Origin: Neocallimastix lanati (nom. inval.)
Lineage: Eukaryota; Neocallimastigomycota; Neocallimastigomycetes; Neocallimastigales; Neocallimastigaceae
NCBI GenBank assembly: GCA_016946835.1
Contig: JACVTC010000048.1
Span: 845,001-909,000, forward strand
Reading direction: 5' to 3'
Length of the DNA: 64,000 nt
Part shown: positions 52,385 to 64,000 of the stretch, one piece after another
Layout: every line of letters begins with the position of its first letter
How positions within the stretch are numbered: position 1 is the first letter of the stretch
Translations under genes and position numbers: made by a program
The notes under the pieces: model-generated
Told to the model about the DNA's origin: nothing
The model's database searches: none
Seen by the model: the letters and a program-made list of their open reading frames with translations, nothing else

Positions 52385-53015
52385 GTAAATATTATTTATT
52401 ATTTATTATTTATTATTTAACTATTTATTTATTATTTATTATTTATTATTTAATTATTTATTTATTATTTATTATTTATTATTTATTATTTATTATTTAT
52501 TATTTATTATTTATTATTTAATTATTTATTATTTATTATTTATTATTCAATTATTTATTATTTATTATTTAATAATTTAATTATTATTTATTATTTATTA
52601 TTTATTATTTATTATTTATTATTTATTATTTATTATTTATTATTTATTATTTATTATTTATTATTTATTATTTATTATTTATTATTTATTATTTATTATT
52701 TATTATTTATTATTTATTATTTAATAATTTAATTATTTAATTATTATTTATTATTTATTATTTAATAATTTAATTATTATTTATTATTTATTATTTATTA
52801 TTTATTATTTATTATTTATTATTTATTATTTATTATTTATTATTTAATAATTTAATTATTTAATTATTATTTATTATTTATTATTTAATAATTTAATTAT
52901 TATTTATTATTTATTATTTATTATTTATTATTTAATTATTTATTATTTAATTATTTATTATTTAATAATTTAATTATTTAATTATTTATTATTTAATAAT
53001 TTATTATTCATTTAT
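52385..53015. repeat. ATTATTT heptamer satellite
   Basis: About 630 bp of near-pure seven-base repeats, broken at intervals by AATAATTTAATTATTTAATT, giving a higher-order pattern. The same satellite recurs at 49941-50095 and 61855-62210. Confidence 0.85.
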
Positions 53016-53997
53016 TCAATTTTTTATTATATATTTTTTTTTATTTAATTAAATAATAGGAAGAAAATTCAATAAGAACTTGAAAAGGAAAAGACTGCTT
53101 AATAAAATAAATAGATAATAGGATAAAATTATTAATAAAAAAAATTATTTTTATTAATTTATACTAAGAAATAATAAGATTTTGTTTTTTTTTTATTGCT
53201 ATTGTAATAATTATGAAAATATTTGTATAAATATAAATATGAAAATAAAAAAAAAAAATATTTATAACAAATAAAGAGTAAAGTATAGTTTCAAATATAA
53301 TTAATTCAATATCAAAATTTATATTTATTGCTTATTAATTTAAATTCAGTAGAAATAATGTATGATGAATAAAAAGGTGGATATCATATCATAACTTTTA
53401 ATCTCTTATTCTTTTTCATCTTGATATTTAATAGCTTCATCTTTAATGATTAGATTAAAATTTTTTATACTTTTAATTTTATTGTATAAATAACATTAAT
53501 ATTTTTTGAAAGATTATAAACTTTTTTTTAAAAAAAAAAAAATAAAAAAAAAAAAAAAAAAAAAAAAAAAGATAAAAAGATAAAAAGATAAAAATTCTAT
53601 ATTTTATGTATAAATAATTCAAAAATAGGATAAAAAGCTTATATATATAAATAAACCTATTTTTTATAATTTATTTCAATACTTCATATTTATTTACTTT
53701 TTTTTTTTTTTAAATAAATAATAAAAAAAAAAAAAAAAAAAAAAAAACTTAATTTTTATTATATATATATATTTATCTTTTTGAATATTATATGTATTTA
53801 AGAATTTTATTAGTTTTTTTTTTTTTTTGTTTTTGAGGAAGAAGTTTATATAATATTTTTAAAGTTTTATAAAAAAAAAAAAAAAAAAGTTCATGAAATT
53901 ATTTAATTACTGAATATATATACATAAATTTTATAGATGATCATATTGTGTTTTATGAAAGCTAAGATATTTAATGTTTTCAATTTTATTATTTCAA

Positions 53998-54030
<33 letters not shown>

Positions 54031-54569
54031 GGAAAAAAAATTATTGTAAAAAATATTTCTATATTTTATTCATAAATAATCCAAAGATAAGATAAAAAAA
54101 AAAGTTTATATTCTATAAATTAACCTGCAAAATAAGATTCATTTTTATTATTTCATCTTAATTATATATATATATATTTTTAAAAAAAAAACTCTTAAAA
54201 AACTCTAAAATAAAAATTAAGCATATCTATCATTATCTCTTTTTAAGTGTATTTAGGAATTTAATTTTTTATAAAAAAAAAAGTTTTATAATACTTTAAA
54301 TAATATTATATTTATTCATATATATATATAAATATAATATTTTTTATAATTATATTTTTTAATTATAATGAATAATAAATATAAATAATAATAATGAATA
54401 TTAATTTAAGAATTCAAATATCTTTTAATAATTAATTTTTTAATTTATTTTTAATTTTTATATTTAATTTTTTATTTAAAATTTTTTTTAATTTATTTGA
54501 ATTTTTAAATTTAAATTTAATTTATTTTTTTATTTTATTTTATTTTATTTTATTTTTAATTTTTTAATC

Positions 54570-54605
<36 letters not shown>

Positions 54606-55740
54606 CATCCAAAGTTTTAATTATAAATACTTTAAATTCACTTTAAAATTTTAATTAAAAAATTTTATTCATTAAAAATAAAATAAAATAAAAGTTTAGT
54701 AATAGTAATGATACTAATTTCATTTATTGTATTAAGAATACTACGCAATAAAAATAAAAATATATATATATATTATATTCTTAATAATAATTTTTTTTTT
54801 TTGTGAAAAAAATTAGACTTTTAAATTTTCTTTCTTTTTTTATTATAGTTATTATAATCATAATACTTTTTTTATTATAGTTATTATAATCATAATACTT
54901 TTTTTATTATAGTTATTATAATCATAATATATATATATATTTATTATAAAAAGAACCATAATTTTTTTTTATTAAGGATAATAGATCAATGTTAAAAATT
55001 TTTATCACTTTTATTATTTAAATAGAAAAAAAAAATAAATTATAAAATATAAAGTGGTAGATAAATAATGTATAAAAATGATTAATAGTTTATATATGAG
55101 TTTACATATGAAAAGTTTAATAATTTTTTTTTTAATTAATTTATATTATTGAAATTATAAAAAATACTTGACAATATTTATTTTTATTTTGGTAATAATA
55201 AAATTATCCATTTGCTTTTAAAGAATATAATTTAAAAGTTATAATTAACATTCTTCATTAACAGTTGGTATATATAAACTATATGAACTTTCTTATCAAA
55301 GTCATAACTATCCATATTAATAATTATAGTAATATTATTTAATTTAATAATTATAATTATTATTTAGCATTAAATTATTAATAAAAAATAATAATAAAAA
55401 AAAAAAAGGGTTCTAACAAAAAAAATTTTTTTTATATAAATTTTGATGGGATATACCAGACTAAGCATTCTTTATCAAATTCATAAATAGAATAATAATA
55501 CTATTTAATTTTATACTAGAATAAAAATTTATTATCATTATCTAAAAAAAAAAGCAAGAGAAAAAAAAAATTTTTTTTATATAATTCTTATTAGTATTTC
55601 TTAATGGATTTAAAACCTGTAAAATCTATAAAACCTTTTTTTTTTTTTTTTTTAATTATTTTATATTACTTTTATTATTATAAACTCTCCTTTTTTATTA
55701 TATATATATATTTGTAAGAATAAAATTTTTTATTCTAACA
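53016..55740. other. AT-rich gene-free region
   Basis: Many A and T runs (for example 53540-53570 and 54570-54605). A 32-bp unit (ATTATAGTTATTATAATCAT plus tail) is repeated three times at 54832-54930. No gene or RNA gene is visible. Confidence 0.65.
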
Positions 55741-56525
55741 GATAAATGAAATGGAGTAAGGTCAGGATCAGGATCAGAGTTTACTATCATAATGCCATAA
55801 TCATTTAATTAAGTAATAAATAAAAAATAAAGAAAAAAAAAAAAAACTCTTTTATTCTCTGTTTGAAAGAGTAGTGGTAACCTAATAGGATCGAGTTTAT
55901 CCTATGGATAATACCCATCAGGTTATTCGTATATTTGTATTTTTGTATATTTATATATTCATATTTTCGTATATTCGAGAGGGGGGCAGGAGAAGGGGTT
56001 TTGGTGTTAAGATATTCCTACTAAATGTTAAAACTCTAATTAATGCTCTGCATATGACTTTAAGCGTACTATATCAACTAATGCTCCTCACACCTCAAAA
56101 AATTAATCAAGGCATAAATGGCTTCCCTAATGAACTATTTAAAAATGGTAATTAGGGTTTTTGTTTTATTCATTAATTTAATTTAAATATATATAATGTT
56201 AAAAAAAAAAAAAAAGGTAAAAAAAAAGTTAAGGTAAAAAAAATAAGGTAAAAAAAAAATAAAGTAAAATTAAAAAAAAAAAATTAAAGTAAAATAAAAA
56301 AAAAATTAAAGTAAAATAAAAAAAAAAATTAAAGTAAAGTAAAAAAAAAAAATATGCATGTAAAAATATGCATATGTAATTATTAGATGGAAAAATATAT
56401 ATGCATAGTAGTCTACCGATGTATCTCGATGCATATATTATATAATTATATATGCTATCTATACCTATTTATACTATCTATATTTAATATATATATATAT
56501 ATTACTGATACCTAAAATATATAGG

Positions 56526-56565
<40 letters not shown>

Positions 56566-57064
56566 ACCCTGTTTTTATGAAGTGATTTTTTTAGGATGCT
56601 ATTTTTTTTAGGATGTATTTTTTTTTTTTTATTTTATTATTTTTTAATTTATTTTTTTTATTTTTATAATTTATACTTTTTTTCAGGAAAGGTGTTAAAT
56701 ATTAAGTATTAAATTCCTACCCCCTCTCTCTCTTTCTCTCTTTATTATTTTATTTTAATTTTATATATATATATATATAAAATTAATATTAGGCAAGTTA
56801 CTCGTTTTTATTCCTTTTGAGTAATATTACTGTGAGATAGGGGATCCGACTTTCATCATTCATAACCTTGGTAATGAATGAATAAATGAATGAATAGATT
56901 ATACTAGAGAGTATTAATGATGGAGGAGGAGGAAGGGGATAGTAGGGAAGGGGATAGTAGCAATAACTAGTTAACTACATATATAACTCTACCACTAAAT
57001 ACTAAAACCTCAACAGAAAAATAACCGGAGGGGGCTCAAACAAGTGTCCTGTAATTATAATAAT

Positions 57065-57114
<50 letters not shown>

Positions 57115-57489
57115 TAATAAGAAAAAAAAAAAAAAAAAAAAAAAACAAAGAAGACGCTTAAACGTCAACTGTCATCATTCCTCAATCCTCAATCTCAGCT
57201 CACCTTCCTCATTCTCCGTAGCTTTAGCATTGTCTTGTCCACAAAAAAAAAAAAATTTAAAAATGTGATTGTTGTCGTTTTCGTTGTTGTTGTCGTTGAT
57301 TTTGTAGAAATTTAATATTCAGAGAGTAGTTTCCTTTTTTTTTTTTTTTTTGTTCTACTAAAAAATATCAACCATGACATCTCCAATTTAATTATATAAA
57401 TTCCTTATCAAAACTTGAAAATTAGACCATTGGATCATTCATCAAAATTTTTATTTTAAGTAAGCTAAAATTGTCTTCCTATTCTTCGT
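55741..57489 (+). mobile_element. possible LINE fragment in mixed low-complexity DNA
   Basis: The frame at 55904-56155 ends QGINGFPNELFKNG, close to the PGxDGIPNEFFK start of LINE reverse transcriptases, preceded by a weakly similar stretch. It lies on the plus strand, opposite the LINE remnant at 57.5-59.3 kb, so it would be a separate element. The remainder to 57489 has purine-rich (GGAGGAGGAAGGGG, about 56930) and AAT repeats and higher GC but no gene. Identity with a LINE is tentative. Confidence 0.35.
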
Positions 57490-57506
57490 TCCAATAGGAA
57501 TTTTTA

Positions 57507-57546
<40 letters not shown>

Positions 57547-58455
57547 AGTTTACAGAAAGGGATAAACTGTGATTTGAGCATATTTATATACGATGAAGTC
57601 TCCATAATATCCTATCACCTCCCCCTTCCTTGGAAAGATCCTAAATTCATTGATGCATAAATTTGAAGGAATTAATTCTTCTGAAGAAGTGACTTACAAT
57701 TTCTATATTATCTTGAGTTTTAGGTAGTCTCTAGTCTCCAGTCTGTAATCTCTTATTTTTTTTTTTATTTATTTTATTTTATTTTATTTTATTTTACTGT
57801 TTCAAATTTAATTTTTCTTTATAAGCCATAGCCTTAGCCTTGATTGATTTTCCTGTCATAGCTCTATTTTAGAAAAAGTTTTATAAATTTCTTTTTTTTT
57901 TTTTTTGATGGAAATTCATATAATTTGTTTACTAAAATTTTGCTTTCCTTTATCTCATGCAGAACGTGATATCTCTCAAAGTAAAACAGAGATAATATGA
58001 TTCGAATTTTTCCATTTTTTAAAAAAACACCTTACCTAAGGAATGGCACTTTTTTTTCCCGAAAGTGGAGGAATATTTAAGTTCTTTAGAAAACACAATA
58101 AAAGGGAGATGTAAAGCTATTTCCTATTAGAAAATTCTTCATTCCTGTAGAATATTGTGTTAACTAATGTTTGTGTACTTCTCGTTCTTTCTTCGTTTGA
58201 TCCAAACAGAGGTGCATAATACGAAACTTGCCCATATTACTATAGCTGAAAATAATAGTTATTTATAAAGAGATAGTGAAGATGAGGATTCTTAAAGAAA
58301 TCCTTTAATGGAAAGAAGTGCTTTTCTTGCTTTATTATTCATTCTCTGTATGATAGGTTTCAAATGATTTAGAATTGAAAACGGTACACCTAAGTTGGTA
58401 TAGCAATTCTTTTTTTTTGTATAACGCTTAACTTTAAAGATAAAAGGAAGGGTTA

Positions 58456-58489
<34 letters not shown>

Positions 58490-59290
58490 GAAAATTTTTA
58501 AACATCCCCTTGTACAACTAAACTTGCCACATTTATTAAATTCCAATTTACATTACATTTCATTATTTCTAGCCCACTTAACCGGCTAATTTTAACAAGT
58601 TCCTAAGTTGTGTAATCCTGTTGGGAGCACATAACAACCATGTCATCCGCAAAAAAAAAAAGAGACCTCCACAACAGCCATTGATTACCAACAGAGAATT
58701 CCATATTTATCACATCCATTAAAAAAAAAAAGACATTTAATGAACAAATTAAACAAGAATTGATGAGAGAGGGGACAACAACCTTTGACGAACAACCTTT
58801 CTTAATAATACTAAATGATTCCTGTTAATTGTCTATCAACTCTTATGAAAGCCTTGGAAGATAGGTCTAAGTTTTCAATAAATTTATTAGCACTTAACCT
58901 CTGATACCAAAGTGATGGCATCTTTGCTACCATTACATTACCTATTTCCTGAAAATATAAGGAATAATGGTTAAAAAAAAAAAAAAAAGTGTTGAAGTAC
59001 TCAATACCTATCTCCATCTATTGGTATTCCAACTAAGACAAAAAAGAACATTTTGCTGTGTTTGAATGTGGAACTGAATTTTGAGAATTAAGACTAGGTA
59101 TATTGCGAGTATTGAGTACAGGATTGCCATTTATAGCATTTATTTACTAAATTAGTTGAACTGAACTTTTTCCTGAGTTTGTATTATTGGTTGTGTTATT
59201 AGATATCAAATTTTTTGTTTTTAAATACTGAAAAGACATCGTATGATTCCATTTGGAACATCTACAATATGAAAATTTAATTATTGATAT
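57490..59290 (-). mobile_element. decayed LINE (non-LTR) retrotransposon, APE start and reverse transcriptase
   Basis: Read on the minus strand in shifting frames: a CKCSKWNHTMSF-like motif, LSWNTN near 59040 (start of an APE endonuclease domain), a large gap, then LDLSSKAFIRVDRQL, KGCCPLSHQFLFNLF (58746-58795), FADDMVVM (58653-58630, the catalytic box of reverse transcriptase), NLGVPF and MNNKARKALLSIKGFL, NIPPLSG (58059-58085), and a KWKNSN-like end. The order is that of LINE reverse transcriptase and thumb domains. Stops, A/T runs and deletions show it is dead. DNA to about 59600 may be further 5' sequence. Confidence 0.75.
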
Positions 59291-59424
59291 TGTTTTTTTT
59301 TTTTTAAATACTTTTGCAAATTTTTATGAGGTTGAAATTTGGTGGGAATACTCTTTAATCCTGAAGAAACCATCATTAAAATTTAGTAATTCTTTTCACT
59401 GACAAAATATATTATTTCTTGACT

Positions 59425-59466
<42 letters not shown>

Positions 59467-60474
59467 TATCTAGAATGAATAAATTTCTTCATTTTAGAGT
59501 GTATACCACGGATAAAAATCAATCTTGTGTTGTCAATAGAGGTTCCGTAACCGTGAGAACCTCAGAGAATAATCTTTTCCATAAGGAACAACAAATTACA
59601 GAATAATACCAATAAAAATAATATAAACTAAAATACTTAAAAACTAAGAAACATTAAGTATAAATAAAGAAAAAAATAATTAATTAATTAATAATATGAG
59701 GTTTTTTTCTTTGTGTTATATTTATCAATTATTATAGTAAAATAAACAACTTGTATAATTTATTATAATATATAAACTTTTTTTTTTTTTCATATTTCAT
59801 TACTAATTTCATTGTAATCATAATCAATAAATACTATTTATTATTAAATTACTATTTATTTATAACCAATTGTACTATTAATATGTTATAAAAATAGTTT
59901 TATAATATTTAGAGAATCTTAATATGATTATTAAATAATTATACTAAATTTAGAGAGGAAAATATTGTTTGAATTGTTAAAATGAAACTTATAATTATTT
60001 TAATAAAGATAAGAATGTTTTTATATAATTATTTATAATCTATCATATATTATTATATTTTAATTCACTTTTTGAAAGATCCTCTGCTATTAATAGTACC
60101 AGAAATGGTGTGTATTTTGAAGGGCTTATTACTAATCATTCTGGAAAGGATCATATGTTTTTAAGGGTTTAAGTATTTAATTTGTAATTAATTTCATTTA
60201 TTAGAAATACATTTTATTGCATTAAAAATAGAATTTTTGGTAATAATAAAATTGTATATGAGTAATATTAATAATAAAAACCATTTTATATTAATAATAA
60301 TATATTGATATTGATAATGTATTGATAATAAAATAATAACTTCAATATTAATAAAATATAAAAAAGGTTCTATGAGTAAGGAAACAAGTAATTTAATTTG
60401 ATGGTTAAATTATGGATCAAGATATTCATTAAAATTAACATTATTTAGGCATTCCATATCATTTTAAATAATTT
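59291..60474. other. AT-rich region with a long T run
   Basis: A T run occurs at about 59427-59465. A moderately complex stretch at 59490-59590 may belong to the LINE. A 33-codon open piece at about 60070-60170 (RNGVYFEGLITNHSGKDHM) has no start and no family I recognise. Confidence 0.5.
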
Positions 60475-60960
60475 TAAGCCATGTTAGACCAAGTTGGTGA
60501 AGGCAACACAGGTTACTGTAGTGGCTGGGGTTAGAATCCTCGACATGACACCAAATAAGCACTAGGATTTTCTATCCTGGGGTCCTGAGGGTGTCGTGCA
60601 TACCACAGCAGTATCCCAAAAGACTCTTTCCTTTCTCTGTTTATTCACCCAACCCTTGATACTACGCTACGACCACATCATAGACCATGATGGATGTCTC
60701 TAGTTAATTCTATATAGGAATTAGGAGGGACAAATTCCAACACACCAATGATTACACCTACTTTGTAGGGAATGAATAGTTCCCGTTTCGATGCTAGTGG
60801 TCAATGGAGATATATGAAGGATTGTATTAAGGAATTCAGCTTCGGAGAGAGACGTGTAACGATGGGTCGTGAGCAGGGACGCTGTCCTGATATGCTAAAT
60901 ATCATCACACCCAGTAACAATTGAAGGGGGGTTCAAATGGAATGATTATTCATTATGCGT
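60475..60960. other. GC-rich island, possible SINE or other retroelement
   Basis: About 490 bp of near-balanced base composition with sharp borders to AT-rich DNA. Near its left end TGGTGAAGGCA (about 60494) and GGTTAGAATCC (60529-60539) resemble the A and B boxes of a polymerase III promoter at tRNA-like spacing, which suggests a tRNA-derived SINE head. I cannot fold it into a tRNA. A hairpin TAGGATTTTCTATCCTGGGG lies near 60562. No open frame spans the island. Confidence 0.45.
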
Positions 60961-61854
60961 GAGTTGATGTATTTTATTTTTATTAAATAATTTAATCATT
61001 TTTATCATTTTCACTTAACCCACGACATTATAAAATAATACATTTGTTTTTTTTTATGTAATATGTAAAATTTAATTTTATATATATATATAAATATAAC
61101 TTTTATTAATTTATTTAATATTATATAATTTTATTTATTTATTTTTTATTAAACTAATATTAATAAAACTATTTTATGTCTATTTTTTTCCCTCAGTCTA
61201 CATATTTCTATTAATAATTTGAATTGATAAAGTTTTTTTTTTTAAAAAAAAAAAGTTTTAAAATTGAAAAACTAAATATACAATATTTGATGTTTTATAT
61301 TATTGTAATTTGTAATTTTTTTATTATTAATTTTTAATATTATTATTTTTATTAATTTTTATAATAGATACTTTTTCAAACATCTATATGCAATTAATAA
61401 TTAGCAATTTCATTTTTAATATCACATTTATTTATATAAATGTAAATAATTTATAATAATAAAATAGAATTTTTTGATGATTAAAATTAAATAGATTCAA
61501 AAAAAAAATTAAAAAGTTTAAAATAAAAAGCTTTATGCAAAATATTATAACAAAAAAGTTCAAAATATAAGTTCAAAGCAAAATATAACAACAAAAAGTT
61601 CAAAATATAAAGTTTAAAATAACATAAAATAAAAATAAAATAAAATAAAATAAAAAGCAAATTTCAAAGCCAGACTTTCAGGAGGCCACAAAAATAAACT
61701 TTAAAGGAATATTCCCATTTTTGGAAAGTTAATTTATTTTTTTTTTTAAAAAAGATTTTAGATTTATTATTTTTTTTTTATTTAATTAATTTTTAATTTA
61801 TTATTTGCAATTAAAAAATTTTTAATTGCTAATAAAATCATATTCATAAAACTT
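60961..61854. other. AT-rich intergenic region
   Basis: AT-rich, with a tandem of AAAGTTCAAAATATAA-like units at about 61545-61620. No gene seen. Confidence 0.6.
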
Positions 61855-62210
61855 TTATTCAATTATTTATTATTTATTATTTATTATTTATTATTTATTA
61901 TTTTATTATTTAATTATTTATTATTTATTATTTATTATTTTTTATTATTTATTATTCAATTATTTATTATTTATTATTTATTAATTATTCAATTATTTAT
62001 TATTTATTATTTATTATTTATTATTTATTATTTATTATTCAATTATTTATAATATAACATTTATTCTTTATTCTTTATTTTTTATTGCTTATTATTAATT
62101 CTTTATTATTATTTATTATTTATTATTATTTATTATTTATCATTTATCATTTATCATTTATTATTTATTATATATTATATATTATTTATTATTTATTATT
62201 TATTGTTCTA
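61855..62210. repeat. ATTATTT heptamer satellite, second block
   Basis: The same seven-base satellite as at 52385-53015, more degenerate, with ATTCAATT interruptions. Confidence 0.8.
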
Positions 62211-63373
62211 TTATTAATTATTCTGTTATTCAGTGATTCAATTATTTATTATTGTTAGAATATATAATTATTAGAAGAATTTTACCACAAATTTTACTAT
62301 TCTTTTTAAATAATTTGGTGGAACTTTATTCTATTGAAAAGGCTAAATAATAGAAAAAAAATTATTATTATTACCATCAATATTAATATAATTTTTATTA
62401 TTATTATTATTAGTAAAAGAAAACTGATTTTATATCTCATGTTTTTGTAGGAGGGGAATTATCTTAACATGCTTTTTTCAAATAAACGATTATTATTTAA
62501 TAATATTTTTTAAAATAGTTTTTTTAAAAAAATAATAATAAATAAATAATTAATATGAAAAAAGGGGTTTTCCATGCAGGAAGTAAAGAATTAAATTTTA
62601 TATTAAATATTATATTTTTTATTTAAAAATATATATTATTTAAAAATAAATATTTTTTTTTTTTTTTTTTTTTTTTTTATTTCATTAATAAATATTCATA
62701 TTATTTAATAATAAATATTCTTTTTTCTTTTTATTACTATTTTCTATTATATATATTTATTAATTATCTACATATTATTTATTTTTATTGTTTGTTATTC
62801 ATTAATTAATATAAACAATATTATTAATAAATATTCTTTTTTCTTTTTTCTTTTTTCTTTATTATTTTATTATTTATAATAGTATAATATTTAATATTTA
62901 ATATTTAATATTTAATATTTAATATTCTATTATTTGTTTATAATTTTTTATTAGGTAAAAATTTATAATTTTATAATAAGTAATTGTAATTGTAATTAAA
63001 TTTATATTTTTCTGTATAGATATCTTCTATTTTTTATTTTTTTTTTTATTTTTTTTTTATTTTTTTTTTTATTTTTTTTATATAATTTTTATTATTAAAA
63101 TTAATTATTAAATATATTAAATAATAATTCATTTTCTCTCTTCTGTTGATTTTTGTTTTAATTCTTCTTAACATTAGATATTGGATCATCATAATAACTA
63201 AATTAAATAAAACACATTTCAATAAATCATAAAATAATTATCTTAATTAATAAATAAATTTTAAATAGGACAATTAATAAAATTTTTATTAATTGGTAAA
63301 AAATTTATTCTTTTACTATAAAAAAATGGAAAATAATAATAATAATAATAAATAATAATAATAATTAATAATA

Positions 63374-63412
<39 letters not shown>

Positions 63413-63574
63413 TAATAATAATAAATAAAGAGATTATTAATAAAAGTAGAATACACCAAATAAATATAATTATGTAAATAATAGTAACAACAAATAATGA
63501 ATAATACTAATAATAATTTAGAAATAATTAAAATAAATAAAATAAATAATAAATAATAAATAATTAAATAATAA
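62211..63574. other. AT-rich intergenic region with AAT runs
   Basis: T runs near 62655-62680, a TTAATATT pentamer/octamer stretch at 62888-62930 and (AAT)n at 63340-63430. No gene is visible. Confidence 0.6.
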
Positions 63575-63840
63575 TAAAGAGTATTTATTAATAAATAATA
63601 AATAATAAATAATAAAAAGAGTATTTATTAATAAATAATAAATAATAAATAATAAAAAGAGTATTTATTAATAAATAATAAATAATAAATAATAAAAAGA
63701 GTATTTATTAATAAATAATAAATAATAAAAAGAATAAAAAGAGTATTTATTAATAAATAATAAATAATAAATAATAAAAAGAGTATTTATTAATAAATAA
63801 TAAATAATAAAAAGAATAAAAAGAGTATTTATTAATAAAT
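63575..63840. repeat. 40/42-bp minisatellite
   Basis: GAGTATTTATTAATAAATAA followed by AATAAT filler recurs with GTATTT at 63581, 63621, 63661, 63701, 63743, 63783 and 63825, that is, spacings of 40, 40, 40, 42, 40 and 42 bp. The longer unit carries an extra AAAAAGAATAAAAAG stretch. Confidence 0.85.
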
Positions 63841-63936
63841 AATAATATTAAATATTAATAATATTGTTATTAATTATAATGTAATAATAAATAATATACA
63901 ATGTATATATGAAAGTGATTTGTACAAATTATTGAT

Positions 63937-63969
<33 letters not shown>

Positions 63970-64000
63970 CTTTAGCATTTAAATTCTGATATAGTCAAAG

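Noticed and set aside
57044-57268. 74-codon Asn/Lys-rich open frame
   Set aside because: It consists mainly of AAT and AAA runs, and its short complex end has no recognised similarity.
60070-60170. Short open stretch with a plausible peptide (RNGVYFEGLITNHSG)
   Set aside because: It has no start codon or splice context and is too short to support as a gene. It is mentioned only under the surrounding region.
61855-63840. Regularly spaced repeats that might suggest a CRISPR array
   Set aside because: The units are contiguous AT satellites without unique spacers, and the DNA is eukaryotic.

Overview
The window is fungal nuclear DNA, most likely from an anaerobic gut fungus (Neocallimastigomycota). 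Intergenic DNA is extremely AT-rich, with long homopolymers and ATT/TTTA/ATTATTT microsatellites, while genes stand out by their higher GC. The plant-wall enzymes fit that group: a GH6 cellulase with two fungal dockerins (CBM10) present in three copies, and a CBM1-bearing family 3 pectate lyase. Introns are short GT-AG introns and the standard genetic code works.

Layout. 0.1-2.4 kb: a coiled-coil, acidic-repeat, RING-H2 gene interrupted by one in-frame TAA; an inverted copy of its last ~90 bp lies at 3.0 kb. 3.8-5.0 kb: a non-coding island of higher GC. 7.7-8.8 kb: the secreted pectate lyase gene (2 exons). 9.3-12.3 kb: a degenerate unit of the repeat array described next, without cellulase. 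12.97-16.08 kb: a secreted M3 zinc metallopeptidase in 8 exons on the minus strand. 19-41 kb: an amplified cellulase array. 41.9-47.2 kb: a 1750-residue single-pass membrane protein with a long disordered tail. 47-64 kb: gene-poor satellite-rich DNA with a decayed LINE reverse transcriptase gene (57.5-59.3 kb) and an unexplained GC-rich island (60.5-61.0 kb).

The array is the core of the window. Each ~7.5 kb unit holds one GH6 gene, a decayed Ty1/copia RNase H fragment, a decayed member of an unrecognised gene family, and a broken copy of the 3' tip of the neighbouring 1750-residue membrane-protein gene. Units A and B are direct tandem repeats on the minus strand. Unit C is inverted and starts and stops at adjacent points of the repeat period inside another family member, as expected if one excised (possibly circular) unit was reinserted. 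Unit A has lost ~1.8 kb across a 6-bp microhomology. The three GH6 proteins differ only in the linker and at one residue, while their surroundings have decayed, so the cellulase is the part being preserved or homogenised.

Functionally, the dockerin cellulases would work on crystalline cellulose as part of the fungal cellulosome, and the pectate lyase and secreted peptidase would act on pectin and peptides outside the cell. The membrane protein and the RING protein have no assigned role. No complete copy of the unknown gene family, and no tRNA, rRNA or CRISPR, was seen.
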